A DNA stretch of 64,000 bases from Mycobacterium sp. IS-1742 (GCF_001500125.1 NZ_LQIV01000041.1:62001-126000); one strand, 5' to 3'; shown: positions 9,170 to 17,467, counted from the stretch's first letter. The notes: generated by a model not told the origin, from the letters alone. A program made the numbers and translations.

Positions 9170-9790
9170 ATGGCCGGTGGAACGAAGCGTTTGCCCCGCG
9201 CGGTGCGCGAGCAGCAGATGCTCGACGCGGCCGTGCAGATGTTCTCGGTGAACGGCTATCACGAGACCTCGATGGATGCGATCGCCGCCGAGGCGCAGAT
9301 CTCGAAGCCGATGCTGTATCTCTACTACGGCTCGAAGGAGGAGCTCTTCGGCGCGTGTCTGGATCGGGAGCTCAGCCGGTTCGTCGACGAGGTGCGCAGC
9401 AAGATCGACTTCAGCCAGGGTGCGCGTGACCTGCTGCGCAACGCGGTGCTGTCGTTTCTGACCTACATCGACACCAACCGCGCGTCGTGGATGGTGCTCT
9501 ACACCCAGGCGACCAGTTCGCAGGCCTTCGCCCACACCGTGCGCGAGGGTCGTGAACGGATCATCGACCTGGTCAGCCGGCTGCTGCGGGAAGGCACCCG
9601 CAACCCGGAGCCGGACACCGATTTCGAGATGATGGCCGTTGCGCTCGTCGGCGCGGGCGAGGCGATCGCCACCCGGGTCAGCACCGGCGACGCGGACGTC
9701 GACGAGGCCGCCGAGCTGATGATCAACCTGTTCTGGCGCGGTCTGAAGGGCACCCCGTCCGACAAGGACGCCGCGGTCGCCTCGAACTAG
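9170..9790 (+). CDS. TetR-family transcriptional regulator (Rv0238 homologue)
   Basis: A 206-residue one-component repressor. The N-terminal helix-turn-helix spans about residues 12-60 (REQQMLDAAVQMFSVNGYHE, then ISKPMLYLYYGSKEELF), followed by a helical ligand-binding domain. The start gives the usual TetR N-terminus; upstream frame extension is antisense to the amidohydrolase. Position after lpqI matches Rv0238. It is divergent from the amidohydrolase gene with 97 bases between. Its stop codon shares bases with the stop of the convergent methyltransferase (CTAG at 9787-9790). The ligand is unknown. Confidence 0.9.
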   Translation: MAGGTKRLPRAVREQQMLDAAVQMFSVNGYHETSMDAIAAEAQISKPMLYLYYGSKEELFGACLDRELSRFVDEVRSKIDFSQGARDLLRNAVLSFLTYIDTNRASWMVLYTQATSSQAFAHTVREGRERIIDLVSRLLREGTRNPEPDTDFEMMAVALVGAGEAIATRVSTGDADVDEAAELMINLFWRGLKGTPSDKDAAVASN

Positions 9791-10875
9791 ACCGCCGCGC
9801 CCTCGATCAGGCTGATGGGGCTGACCGTGGGCACCACCCGGGTCAGCTCGAAACCCGCGTTCCGGTACAGCTTTCGATACTCCGCCTCGGTGCGTTCCCG
9901 GGCGGCGGTCGCCATCAGCATCTCCATGTCCGTCCAGTTGCCGACGAACGGACGGCGATGCCCGGGGATGACGAACTCCGCCAGCAGCAGTGTGGTGCCC
10001 TCGTCGGCGGCGGCGCGGATGTTGCGCAGGATGGTGAGCGCGTCCGCGTCCGGCCAGTCGTGGATCACGTTCTTGGCGACGTAAGCGTCGGCGCCGGCGG
10101 GCACGCTGTCGAAGAAGGATCCGCCGACGATCTCGACCCGGTCGGCCACCCCGTGGGTGCGGAGCAGTTCGGGGGCGCCCTCGACGACCTGGGGCAGGTC
10201 GTAGAGCACACCGCGAGACGACGGGGTGGCCGCCAGGATCGCCGAGAGGAACCTGCCGTGGCCGCCGCCGACGTCGACGATCGTGGCGAACCGGCCGAAG
10301 TCGTAGGCGGCGGTCACCGGCGCCACCGCGGCCTCGGAGAGGTTGGTCATCGCCGCGTCGAAGATGGCGCCCAGGTCCCGGTTCTCGGCCAGGTATTCGA
10401 AGCCCGGCATGCCGCGCAGCTTCGGTATGGTCGCCTCGCCGGTGCGGACCGCCTCGAGCAACTGGCTCCAGTGTTCCCGGTGGGCGGGGTGTCCGACCAT
10501 GCGCGCCACACCGGCGACCGACATCGCCGAGTCGGTGCGCAGGGTCGCGCCGAGCGCGTTGAGCGTGTAGCGGCCGTCCCTGCGCTGGGCGAAGATGCCC
10601 TCCCCGATCAATCCCCGCATCAGCCGGGCCAGTGCGTCGGGGTCGGCGCCGACGCGCCGCGCGAGTTCGTCGGCGGTCAGTGGCCCGTCGGCCAGCGCGT
10701 CGGCCACCTTCAGGTCGGCCGCCACCGTGATGCCCTGGGAGACCCACGCGCCGAGGATCTTGTCCAACATCACCGCCGACGGCGGCGCGCTGCGTTGGTG
10801 CAGGCGGTCGAGGACGTGGCGCACCCGTTCGACGGCGCGGACCAGGCGGACCGGTGGCATCTTGGGCGTGGCCAC
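9787..10875 (-). CDS. SAM-dependent O-methyltransferase (plant/HIOMT-like dimerisation domain)
   Basis: About 362 residues. The N-terminal winged-helix dimerisation domain (KVADALADGPLTADELARRVGAD) is followed by a Rossmann SAM-binding domain with VDVGGGHGRFLSAIL, then the FDSVPAGADAYVAKNVIHDW stretch typical of class I O-methyltransferases acting on small aromatic or polyketide hydroxyls. GTG at 10875 lies 4 bases after the upstream gene's stop and suggests coupling; ATG at 10860 (MPPVRLV) is an equal alternative, and neither has a clear ribosome-binding site. It sits with the secreted-protein gene in the interval occupied by vapBC24 in M. tuberculosis. The substrate is unknown. Confidence 0.8.
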   Translation of the reverse strand: MATPKMPPVRLVRAVERVRHVLDRLHQRSAPPSAVMLDKILGAWVSQGITVAADLKVADALADGPLTADELARRVGADPDALARLMRGLIGEGIFAQRRDGRYTLNALGATLRTDSAMSVAGVARMVGHPAHREHWSQLLEAVRTGEATIPKLRGMPGFEYLAENRDLGAIFDAAMTNLSEAAVAPVTAAYDFGRFATIVDVGGGHGRFLSAILAATPSSRGVLYDLPQVVEGAPELLRTHGVADRVEIVGGSFFDSVPAGADAYVAKNVIHDWPDADALTILRNIRAAADEGTTLLLAEFVIPGHRRPFVGNWTDMEMLMATAARERTEAEYRKLYRNAGFELTRVVPTVSPISLIEGAAV

Positions 10876-10879
10876 GGCG

Positions 10880-11275
10880 TCAGAGGGTCGCGGAGACCGG
10901 ACCGAGTTGCTGGCACAGGTGTGCGGGCGGCTGCCCGACCCACCTGCCACAGCCCCTGCCCGTCGCGGTGTAACTGGCGCCGGGGACGTACGGCGCCAGG
11001 AGGACCTGCGCGCTGTCGCGGCCATGCGACTGCATGCAGGTGGTCGGCGATGCCGTGCCGCTGAGCTGCAGACACGCCACGCTGAACCCTGGTGCGGCGG
11101 GCCAGGCGCACTCGGCCGGCGCCACGGTGGCGGCGACCGAGTTGTCCACCACCACCGGGGCGGACAGGCTGTAGGTGCACGGTGGCACGGGCTGGGCGTG
11201 CGCGACGGCGGTACCCGCGACGGTCAGCGTCGCGGCGGCCGAGAGAGCCAGGCAGGCCCGAATCATGCCTGACAT
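10880..11275 (-). CDS. Small secreted cysteine-containing protein, unknown function
   Basis: A 131-residue protein with a Sec signal peptide (MSGMIRACLALSAAATLTVA, cleavage expected near AHA-QP at about 27-28). The mature part has six cysteines (PPCTYS, AECAW, ACLQL, TTCMQ, GCGRW, LCQQL), consistent with three disulfides. I do not recognise the family; small mycobacterial secreted proteins of this layout are common. The start could also be the Met at residue 4. It is followed 4 bases later by the methyltransferase, so the two are probably one transcript. Confidence 0.7.
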   Translation of the reverse strand: MSGMIRACLALSAAATLTVAGTAVAHAQPVPPCTYSLSAPVVVDNSVAATVAPAECAWPAAPGFSVACLQLSGTASPTTCMQSHGRDSAQVLLAPYVPGASYTATGRGCGRWVGQPPAHLCQQLGPVSATL

Positions 11276-11292
11276 GGTAGGGCGGCCCCCGC

Positions 11293-11348
11293 CGAGACTG
11301 CTGGGAGATCGCGAAATCTCGCCGATCCGCGATCTCCCGGCAGTCTCG
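11293..11348 (-). terminator. Long inverted repeat, probable terminator of fabG4-htdX
   Basis: Two 21-base arms (11293-11313 and 11328-11348) pair with one G:T wobble around a 14-base loop. It begins 4 bases after the htdX stop, on the htdX strand. There is no U-tract, as usual in mycobacteria. Confidence 0.6.
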
Positions 11349-11352
11349 CGGA

Positions 11353-12198
11353 CTACAGAGCGCGCACGGTACCCGTCAGGTGAGGTTCACCCTTCTTGTT
11401 CCGCAGCGTGAGGTCCCAGCCACCGTCGGCGGCGCGCTCGACGTAGAGCCCTGCTTTGGCGGGCAACACGACGGGTTTTGCGAAGCGCACCGAATACCGC
11501 GCCGCGCCGGGGATCTGTCCCTCGATGTTGGCCAATACCGCTGCCGCCGAGAACATTCCGTGGGCGATCACCGTCGGGAAGCCGAACAGCTTGGCCGCGA
11601 CGGGGTTGGTGTGGATCGGGTTGTGGTCGCCACCGACCGAGGCGTACCGGCGGATCTGGCCGGCGGTGATGTTCAGCAGCGCGTTCGGCGGGCCGAGCCG
11701 GGGCTGCTTCTCCGGCGGCGGTTTGGGTTCGTCCGACAGGCTGGTCCGCTGCTGGTGCAGGAACGTCGTCACCTGATGCCACGCCAGCTCGTCGCCGACC
11801 TTGACGTCGGTCACCACGTCGACCAGCAGACCGCGACGGTGCTCACGCAGATTCTCGGCGTGCACGGCCGCGGAGACCGTATCGCTGACCGAGATGGGCC
11901 GGTGCTGGGTGACGTGGTTCTCGATGTGCACCGAACCCATTGCGGCGAACGGGAAGTCGAATCCGGTCACCAACGACATCACGGTCGGGAAGGTCAACGC
12001 GAACGGATAGGTCAGCGGTACGGTGTCGCCGAACTGAAGGCCGGTCACGTCGGCGTACGCGGCGACGTTCGCCGGGTCGATCGACAACTCGTCGACGGTG
12101 AGGGTGCGTTCGGGCAGCGATTCCCCGCGCGGGACGAACGGCAGGGCACCGGCCGCCGCCCGCAACAGGTTTCGCGCTCCACTGGGTTGTCCGCTCAC
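11353..12198 (-). CDS. htdX: 3-hydroxyacyl-thioester dehydratase HtdX (MaoC-like)
   Basis: A 281-residue double hot-dog hydratase; M. tuberculosis HtdX (Rv0241c) is 280. It dehydrates or hydrates (R)-3-hydroxyacyl thioesters in fatty-acid metabolism. The C-terminal hot-dog has the hydratase-2 motif GGDHNPIHTNPVAAKLFGFP with Asp and His catalytic candidates, followed by VIAHGMFSAA. The GTG start at 12198 is one base after the fabG4 stop, so the pair is translationally coupled and the products probably work together (reductase then dehydratase). Gene order fabG4-htdX is the same in M. tuberculosis. Confidence 0.92.
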   Translation of the reverse strand: MSGQPSGARNLLRAAAGALPFVPRGESLPERTLTVDELSIDPANVAAYADVTGLQFGDTVPLTYPFALTFPTVMSLVTGFDFPFAAMGSVHIENHVTQHRPISVSDTVSAAVHAENLREHRRGLLVDVVTDVKVGDELAWHQVTTFLHQQRTSLSDEPKPPPEKQPRLGPPNALLNITAGQIRRYASVGGDHNPIHTNPVAAKLFGFPTVIAHGMFSAAAVLANIEGQIPGAARYSVRFAKPVVLPAKAGLYVERAADGGWDLTLRNKKGEPHLTGTVRAL

Positions 12199-12199
12199 G

Positions 12200-13573
12200 T
12201 CAGGCTCCCAACATGGCTTGGCCGCACACGCGAATGGTGTTGCCGGTCACCGCATTCGACGCCGGGCTGGCGAAGTAGGCGATGGTCTCGGCGACGTCGA
12301 CCGGTTGGCCGCCCTGATACAGCGAGTTCAGCCGGCGGCCCACCTCGCGGGTGGCGAACGGGATCGCCTCGGTCATCTTCGTCTCGATGAACCCGGGTGC
12401 GACGGCGTTGATCGTGATGCCCTTGTCGTGCAGCTTCTCGGCCAGCGCGTCGGTGAGGCCGATCATCCCGGCCTTGGTGGTGGCGTAGTTGGTCTGCCCG
12501 CGGTTGCCGGCGATGCCCGCCATCGACGACAGGCCGATGACCCGGCCGCCCTCGCCGAGCACCCCGCTGTCCACCAGGCCCTCGGTGAGCCGCAGCGGCG
12601 CCAGCAGGTTGACGGCGATCACCGAGTCCCAGCGGCCCTCGTCCATGTTGGCCAGCAGCTTGTCGCGGGTGATGCCCGCGTTGTTGACGAGGATGTCGAG
12701 CTTGCCGCCATTGACGTCGGAGAAGTGGGCGCGGACGTGTTCGGCGATCTTGTCGACGGCGTCAGGGGCGGTGACGTCGAGGGTCAGCGCGGTGCCGCCG
12801 ACCTTCTCGGCGACCTTGGCCAGTTCATCCGTGGCGCCCTCCGGAGCCTTCATGTCGACGGCGACCACCGCCGCGCCGTCGCGGGCGAACACCTCGGCGA
12901 TGGTGGCGCCGATGCCGCGGGCCGCACCGGTCACCACGGCGACCTTGCCCGCCAGCGGCTTGTCCCAGTCCGCAGGCGGTGCGGCGTCGTCGGCCCCGAC
13001 CCGGTACACCTGACCGTCGACGTAGGCCGACTTGCCGGACAGGATGAACCGCATCGTCGACTCCAGGCCGGTCGCGGCGGTCTTGGCCTGCGGCGACACG
13101 TACACCAGCGACACCGTGGCCCCGCGCCGCATCTCTTTGGCCAGTGACCGGGTGAAGCCCTCGAGTGCGCGCTGCACGATCTGCTCGTGCGGGCTCGTCG
13201 CCTCGTCGGGGTCGGTGCCGATGACGACCAGCCGCGCGTTCGGCGTCAGGTTGCGCAGCAGCGGCGTGAAGAACTCGTAGAGCCCCTTGAGCCCCTCGGG
13301 TTCGGTGATGCCGGTGGCGTCGTACACCAGGCCGCCGAACGAGTCGGCCCACTTCCCGCCGATGTTGTTGGCGACGATGTCGTAGTCCTCGGCCAGCGCC
13401 GCGCGCAGGGGTTCGACCACACGGCCCTCGCCCGCGATCAGCAGCGCACCCGGCAGTGGCGGTTCGCCCGGCTGGTACCGGCGCAGCGTCTCGGGCTGGG
13501 GAATTCCCAGTTGTTTGGCCAGAAACGAACCCGGGCCCGAGTGGACAATTTGGGTATAGATGTCGGAGGCCAC
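12200..13573 (-). CDS. fabG4: High-molecular-weight 3-oxoacyl-thioester reductase FabG4
   Basis: A 457-residue SDR with an extra N-terminal flavodoxin-like domain (residues 1-~200) before the reductase domain, the HMwFabG architecture of M. tuberculosis Rv0242c (454 aa), which is NADH-dependent and acts on long acyl-CoA/ACP substrates. The SDR half has VVTGAARGIGATIAE for cofactor binding, NNAG, and catalytic Ser with YATTK. The GTG start at 13573 (MASDIYTQIVHSGPG) is set by homology and by AAAGGCAG about 6 bases upstream; the upstream frame extension crosses the divergent promoter. A 16-base palindrome lies 43 bases upstream. Confidence 0.93.
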   Translation of the reverse strand: MASDIYTQIVHSGPGSFLAKQLGIPQPETLRRYQPGEPPLPGALLIAGEGRVVEPLRAALAEDYDIVANNIGGKWADSFGGLVYDATGITEPEGLKGLYEFFTPLLRNLTPNARLVVIGTDPDEATSPHEQIVQRALEGFTRSLAKEMRRGATVSLVYVSPQAKTAATGLESTMRFILSGKSAYVDGQVYRVGADDAAPPADWDKPLAGKVAVVTGAARGIGATIAEVFARDGAAVVAVDMKAPEGATDELAKVAEKVGGTALTLDVTAPDAVDKIAEHVRAHFSDVNGGKLDILVNNAGITRDKLLANMDEGRWDSVIAVNLLAPLRLTEGLVDSGVLGEGGRVIGLSSMAGIAGNRGQTNYATTKAGMIGLTDALAEKLHDKGITINAVAPGFIETKMTEAIPFATREVGRRLNSLYQGGQPVDVAETIAYFASPASNAVTGNTIRVCGQAMLGA

Positions 13574-13615
13574 TTCAGCTGCCTTTCGTCTGCGGAGTGG
13601 AGGTCCCACCCAGAA

Positions 13616-13631
13616 CTTACTCCAGAGTAAG
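13616..13631. promoter_or_regulatory. Perfect 16-base palindrome between fabG4 and fadA2, candidate operator
   Basis: CTTACTC-CA-GAGTAAG lies midway in the 110-base divergent region of fabG4 and fadA2. Related TTAC..GTAA palindromes occur twice upstream of fadE5, which suggests one TetR- or GntR-type fatty-acid regulator controls all three units. The regulator is not identified. Confidence 0.55.
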
Positions 13632-13683
13632 AACGGTGGGTAATATCGGGAATTAGATAACCGGAACGACAGTGGAGGCAAAC

Positions 13684-14985
13684 GTGGCTGACAGCAGAAG
13701 CATGCGGCGGGTCGCCGTCCTCGGCGGCAACCGGATACCGTTCGCCCGTTCCGACGGCGCGTACGCGAACGCGTCCAACCAGGACATGTTCACCGCGGCC
13801 CTGGGTGGGCTGATCGAGCGGTACAACCTGCAGGGCGAGAAACTCGGCGCGGTGATCGGCGGCGCGGTGCTCAAGCACAGCCGCGACTTCAACCTCATGC
13901 GGGAATGCGTACTCGGCAGCGCGCTGTCGTCGTACACTCCGGCCTTCGACATCCAGCAGGCCTGCGGTACCGGCCTGCAGGCCACCATCGCCGCGGCCGA
14001 CGGCATCGCCGCCGGACGCTACGAATCCGCGGCGGCCGGCGGGGTGGACACCACCTCGGACGCGCCGATCGCCTTCGGCGACGACCTGCGCAGGACGCTG
14101 CTCGGCCTGCGCCGCGCCAAGTCCAACGTCGACCGCCTCAAGCTCGTCGGGAAGCTGCCCGCGGCCGTGGGCATCGAGATCCCGGTCAACAGTGAACCGC
14201 GGACCGGCATGTCCATGGGCGAGCATGCCGCCATCACCGCCAAGGAGATGGGCATCAAGCGCGTCGACCAGGACGAGCTGGCCGCGGCCAGCCACCGCAA
14301 CATGGCCGCCGCCTACGACCGGGGCTTCTTCGACGACCTGGTCACCCCGTTCCTCGGCGTGTACCGCGACAACAACCTGCGCGCGGACTCGTCGGCCGAG
14401 AAGCTGGCCAAGCTCAAGCCGGTGTTCGGCGTCCGCCACGGCGACGCCACGATGACCGCAGGCAACTCCACCCCTCTGACCGACGGCGCGTCGGTCGCGC
14501 TGCTGGCGAGCGAGGAGTGGGCGCAGCAGCACTCCGTCGAACCGTTGGCCTACTACGTCGACGGTGAGACCGCGGCGGTGGACTATGTCAACGGCCGCGA
14601 CGGCCTGCTGATGGCGCCCACCTACGCGGTCCCGCGGCTGCTCGCCCGCAACGGGCTGACGCTGCAGGACTTCGACTTCTACGAGATCCACGAGGCGTTC
14701 GCGTCGGTGGTGCTGGCGCACCTGCAGGCGTGGGAGTCCGAGGAGTACTGCAAGGAACGCCTCGGCCTGGACAGCGCGCTGGGGTCGATCGACCGGTCGA
14801 AGCTCAACGTCAACGGCTCCTCGATCGCCGCCGGGCACCCGTTCGCCGCGACCGGCGGTCGCATCGTCGCGCAACTGGCCAAGCAGCTCGCCGAGAAGAA
14901 GAAGCAGACCGGTCAGCCGGTGCGCGGGCTCATCTCCATCTGCGCCGCGGGCGGGCAGGGCGTGGCGGCCATTCTCGAGGCCTGA
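13684..14985 (+). CDS. fadA2: Acetyl-CoA acyltransferase (thiolase) FadA2
   Basis: A 433-residue thiolase II family enzyme that cleaves or condenses 3-ketoacyl-CoA. The nucleophile Cys94 lies in QQACGTGLQA. The C-terminal motifs are EIHEAFASVV and NVNGSSIAAGHPFAATGGR, with the last catalytic cysteine in SICAAGGQG. GTG at 13684 is chosen over GTG at 13672 because GGAGG (13674-13678) is correctly spaced only for the downstream start. Divergent from fabG4-htdX and convergent with fadE5, as in M. tuberculosis Rv0243. A strong hairpin follows at 15056-15095. Confidence 0.93.
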   Translation: MADSRSMRRVAVLGGNRIPFARSDGAYANASNQDMFTAALGGLIERYNLQGEKLGAVIGGAVLKHSRDFNLMRECVLGSALSSYTPAFDIQQACGTGLQATIAAADGIAAGRYESAAAGGVDTTSDAPIAFGDDLRRTLLGLRRAKSNVDRLKLVGKLPAAVGIEIPVNSEPRTGMSMGEHAAITAKEMGIKRVDQDELAAASHRNMAAAYDRGFFDDLVTPFLGVYRDNNLRADSSAEKLAKLKPVFGVRHGDATMTAGNSTPLTDGASVALLASEEWAQQHSVEPLAYYVDGETAAVDYVNGRDGLLMAPTYAVPRLLARNGLTLQDFDFYEIHEAFASVVLAHLQAWESEEYCKERLGLDSALGSIDRSKLNVNGSSIAAGHPFAATGGRIVAQLAKQLAEKKKQTGQPVRGLISICAAGGQGVAAILEA

Positions 14986-15055
14986 CGAACGGCCGGAAAA
15001 AGTTCCGCGGAACGGTGTAACGCCCTTCGGCGCCGTGCCGATATCCCTGGTAGCT

Positions 15056-15095
15056 CCGTGTTGCCGTCTGACCCCCCGACCCGACGGCAACACGG
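15056..15095 (+). terminator. Hairpin downstream of fadA2, probable terminator
   Basis: Perfect 13-base arms (15056-15068 and 15083-15095) around a 14-base loop, 71 bases after the fadA2 stop. It is followed by a short T-containing stretch (CACTTTCTT). Confidence 0.6.
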
Positions 15096-15099
15096 GGCC

Positions 15100-15316
15100 A
15101 CTTTCTTGCGATCGACCGCTCTACACCTCTGGTCAGAGGGGAATCTGAGGCGTACGATCGATCGCACGACGGGTTCGGGAGTGACTGATCCAAATAGCCG
15201 GTGCAGGGGTGAAGAACCGGCGGCGCGAGACACAGTGAAGACGCCCCCATTGTCCTCCCGGACCCGCCCTTCTTTTTCCGCCCCCACCGCGAGCAGACAC
15301 CAGCCGTTCAACGCAA
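15100..15316 (+). ncRNA. Candidate F6-like (SfdS) small RNA in the fadA2-fadE5 gap
   Basis: The 372-base convergent gap between fadA2 and fadE5 has no gene. In M. tuberculosis this exact gap encodes the SigF-linked sRNA F6. Here the stretch between two terminators holds a near-palindrome CGTACGATCGATCGCACG (about 15151-15168), a short hairpin GCCGGT..ACCGGC (about 15198-15222), and C-rich runs after 15240. These are features an sRNA could use, but I could not recall the F6 sequence to align it and found no clear SigF promoter (GGTT/GGGTA). Boundaries and strand are estimates taken from synteny. Confidence 0.4.
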
Positions 15317-15342
15317 GAGGCCCCCGCCGTAGCGGGGGCCTC
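15317..15342. terminator. GC-rich hairpin between F6-like region and fadE5
   Basis: Perfect 11-base arms GAGGCCCCCGC / GCGGGGGCCTC with loop CGTA, 15 bases past the fadE5 stop. Placed to end fadE5 on the minus strand and any plus-strand sRNA. Confidence 0.7.
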
Positions 15343-15357
15343 GCGCGTTGATGCGGA

Positions 15358-17193
15358 TCAGAACGCGGCTTCGTCGAGCTCCATGATCTCGCCGTCGAGG
15401 TTCTCGACGACCTGGCGGGTGCTGGTGAGCAGCGGCAGGAAGTTCTTCGCGAAGAACGACGCCACCGCGACCTTGCCCTCGTAGAACGACTTCTCGGCAC
15501 CGGCGGCACCGTCGTCGAGCGCGCCGATCGCGACCGCGGCCTGCTGCTGCAGCAGCCAGCCGATGACCAGATCGCCGACGCTCATCAGGAAGCGCACCGA
15601 GCCGAGGCCGACCTTGTACAGCTCGGCCGGGTTCTCCTGCGCCGCCATCAGGTAGCCGGTCAGCGAGGCCGCCATGGCCTGGACGTCCTCCAGCGCCGTG
15701 GCCAGCAGCGCGCGCTCGGCCTTGAGCCGGCCGTTGCCCGACTCGCTCTTGACGAACTGCTCGATCTGACCCGCGACGTGCGCCAGCGCCTGGCCCTTGT
15801 CCCGCACGATCTTGCGGAAGAAGAAGTCCTGCGCCTGGATCGCGGTGGTGCCCTCATACAGCGAGTCGATCTTGGCGTCGCGGATGTACTGCTCGATCGG
15901 GTAATCCTGCAGGAAGCCCGAACCGCCGAAGGTCTGCAGGCTCTCGGTGAGCTTGGCGTACGCCTGCTCGGAGCCGACACCCTTGACGATCGGCAGCATC
16001 AGGTCGTTGACCTTCGCCGCCAGCTCCGGCTCGATGCCGTGCAGCGCCTTGGCCACCTCCGCGTCCTGGTGCGTCGCGGTGAACAGGTACAGCGCGCGCA
16101 GACCCTCGGCGTAGGCCTTCTGGGTCATCAGCGAGCGGCGCACGTCCGGGTGGTGCGTGATCGTGACGCGCGGTGCGGTCTTGTCGGTCATCTGGGTCAT
16201 GTCGGCGCCCTGGACGCGCTCCTTGGCGTACTCGAGCGCGTTGAGGTAGCCCGTCGACAGGGTGGCGATCGCCTTGGTGCCGACCATCATGCGGGCCTGC
16301 TCGATGACGTCGAACATCTGCGCGATGCCGTCGTGCACCTCGCCGACCAGCCAGCCCTTGGCGGGAACGCCGTGCTGGCCGAAGGTCAGCTCACAGGTGG
16401 CCGAGACCTTCAGGCCCATCTTGTGCTCGACGTTCGTGACGAAGGCGCCGTTGCGCTCGCCCAGTTCCCCGGTCTCGGGGTCGAAGTGGAACTTCGGGAC
16501 GAAGAACAGCGACAGACCCTTGGTCCCCGGACCGGCGCCCTCGGGGCGGGCCAGCACCAGGTGCATGATGTTCTCGAACATGTCGTCGGAGTCGGCGGAG
16601 GTGATGAACCGCTTGACCCCGTCGATGTGCCACGTGCCGTCAGGCTGTTGCACGGCCTTGGTGCGGCCGGCGCCGACGTCGGAACCCGCATCCGGTTCGG
16701 TGAGCACCATCGTGGCGCCCCAGTTGCGCTCGGCGGCCAGCTTGGCCCACTTCTTCTGCTCTTCGGTGCCGTTGTTGTAGAAGATCTGCGCCATGCCGCC
16801 GCCCATCGCGTACATGTACGCGGCGGGGTTGGCGCCGAGGACGTGCTCGATCAGCGCCCACTGCAGTGCGCGGGGCATCGGGATACCGCCGAGCTCCTCG
16901 TCCATGCCGGCCTTGTCCCAGCCGGCTTCGAAGAGCGCGCGCATCGACTTCTTGAACGCCTCGGGCAGCTTCACCGTGTGGGTCTCGGGGTCGAACACCG
17001 GCGGGTTGCGGTCGCCCTCGACGAACGATGCGGCGATCGGCCCCTCGGCCAACCGCGCCATCTCGTCGAGCATCTCGCGGGCGGTATCGGCGTCCAGGTC
17101 GCTGTAGTCGCCCTGGCCGAGGGCCTTGTCGACGCCGAATACCTCGAACAGGTTGAACACCTGGTCGCGGACGTTGCTCTTGTAGTGGCTCAC
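15358..17193 (-). CDS. fadE5: Acyl-CoA dehydrogenase FadE5
   Basis: FAD-dependent acyl-CoA dehydrogenase for the first beta-oxidation step; 611 residues, the same length as M. tuberculosis Rv0244c. The large ACAD subfamily layout is visible: an N-terminal helical domain, the middle beta domain with MVLTEPDAGSDVGAGRTKA and FITSADSDD, then the C-terminal helical domain with the YEGTTAIQAQDFFFRKI motif that carries the catalytic Glu. ATG at 17193 follows GAGGAGGC. Two TTAC..GTAA palindromes and a CRP-like site lie within 220 bases upstream. The conserved neighbour of TPP loci in other mycobacteria. Confidence 0.95.
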   Translation of the reverse strand: MSHYKSNVRDQVFNLFEVFGVDKALGQGDYSDLDADTAREMLDEMARLAEGPIAASFVEGDRNPPVFDPETHTVKLPEAFKKSMRALFEAGWDKAGMDEELGGIPMPRALQWALIEHVLGANPAAYMYAMGGGMAQIFYNNGTEEQKKWAKLAAERNWGATMVLTEPDAGSDVGAGRTKAVQQPDGTWHIDGVKRFITSADSDDMFENIMHLVLARPEGAGPGTKGLSLFFVPKFHFDPETGELGERNGAFVTNVEHKMGLKVSATCELTFGQHGVPAKGWLVGEVHDGIAQMFDVIEQARMMVGTKAIATLSTGYLNALEYAKERVQGADMTQMTDKTAPRVTITHHPDVRRSLMTQKAYAEGLRALYLFTATHQDAEVAKALHGIEPELAAKVNDLMLPIVKGVGSEQAYAKLTESLQTFGGSGFLQDYPIEQYIRDAKIDSLYEGTTAIQAQDFFFRKIVRDKGQALAHVAGQIEQFVKSESGNGRLKAERALLATALEDVQAMAASLTGYLMAAQENPAELYKVGLGSVRFLMSVGDLVIGWLLQQQAAVAIGALDDGAAGAEKSFYEGKVAVASFFAKNFLPLLTSTRQVVENLDGEIMELDEAAF

Positions 17194-17244
17194 ATTGCCT
17201 CCTCGATGAGAAATGCCACCTGCGGTTGGGTACTTCGGGCTAAG

Positions 17245-17284
17245 TTACCCACCAGTAACTGCGCCCGACTATACCGCTCGGTAA
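17245..17284. promoter_or_regulatory. Paired TTAC..GTAA palindromes upstream of fadE5, candidate operator
   Basis: TTACCCACCAGTAA (17245-17258) and ATACCGCTCGGTAA (17271-17284) are 26 bases apart, about two and a half helical turns. Both resemble the palindrome at 13616-13631, with shared form TWAC-N6-GTAA. Located 52-91 bases upstream of the fadE5 start. Confidence 0.55.
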
Positions 17285-17393
17285 CTTCAACGCAAAGCGG
17301 CGGCGAGCAATTTCCACCGCCTAATCAACCGGGCGGTTGGCCGAGGTCGGCCACCGCTGCCGATTTCCCGGTTGAGCTGGGATTTCTCTGGAA

Positions 17394-17409
17394 TGTGATG
17401 CTCATCACG
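17394..17409. promoter_or_regulatory. CRP-like palindrome
   Basis: TGTGATGCTCATCACG contains GTGA-N6-TCAC, close to the mycobacterial Crp consensus TGTGA-N6-TCACA. It lies 201 bases upstream of fadE5 and 59 bases beyond the 3' end of the kinase-cyclase gene. Binding is not shown. Confidence 0.4.
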
Positions 17410-17467
17410 TCGGCGTGATCAGGATGGACGCGCGGGCCGGGTCGCCGTGTGGGGAACGGGTTCGAGG

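Noticed and set aside
7694..10747. Minus-strand frame of 1017 codons across lpqI, amidohydrolase and TetR
   Set aside because: Crosses three well-supported genes in both orientations; translation is Arg/Pro-rich without a domain.
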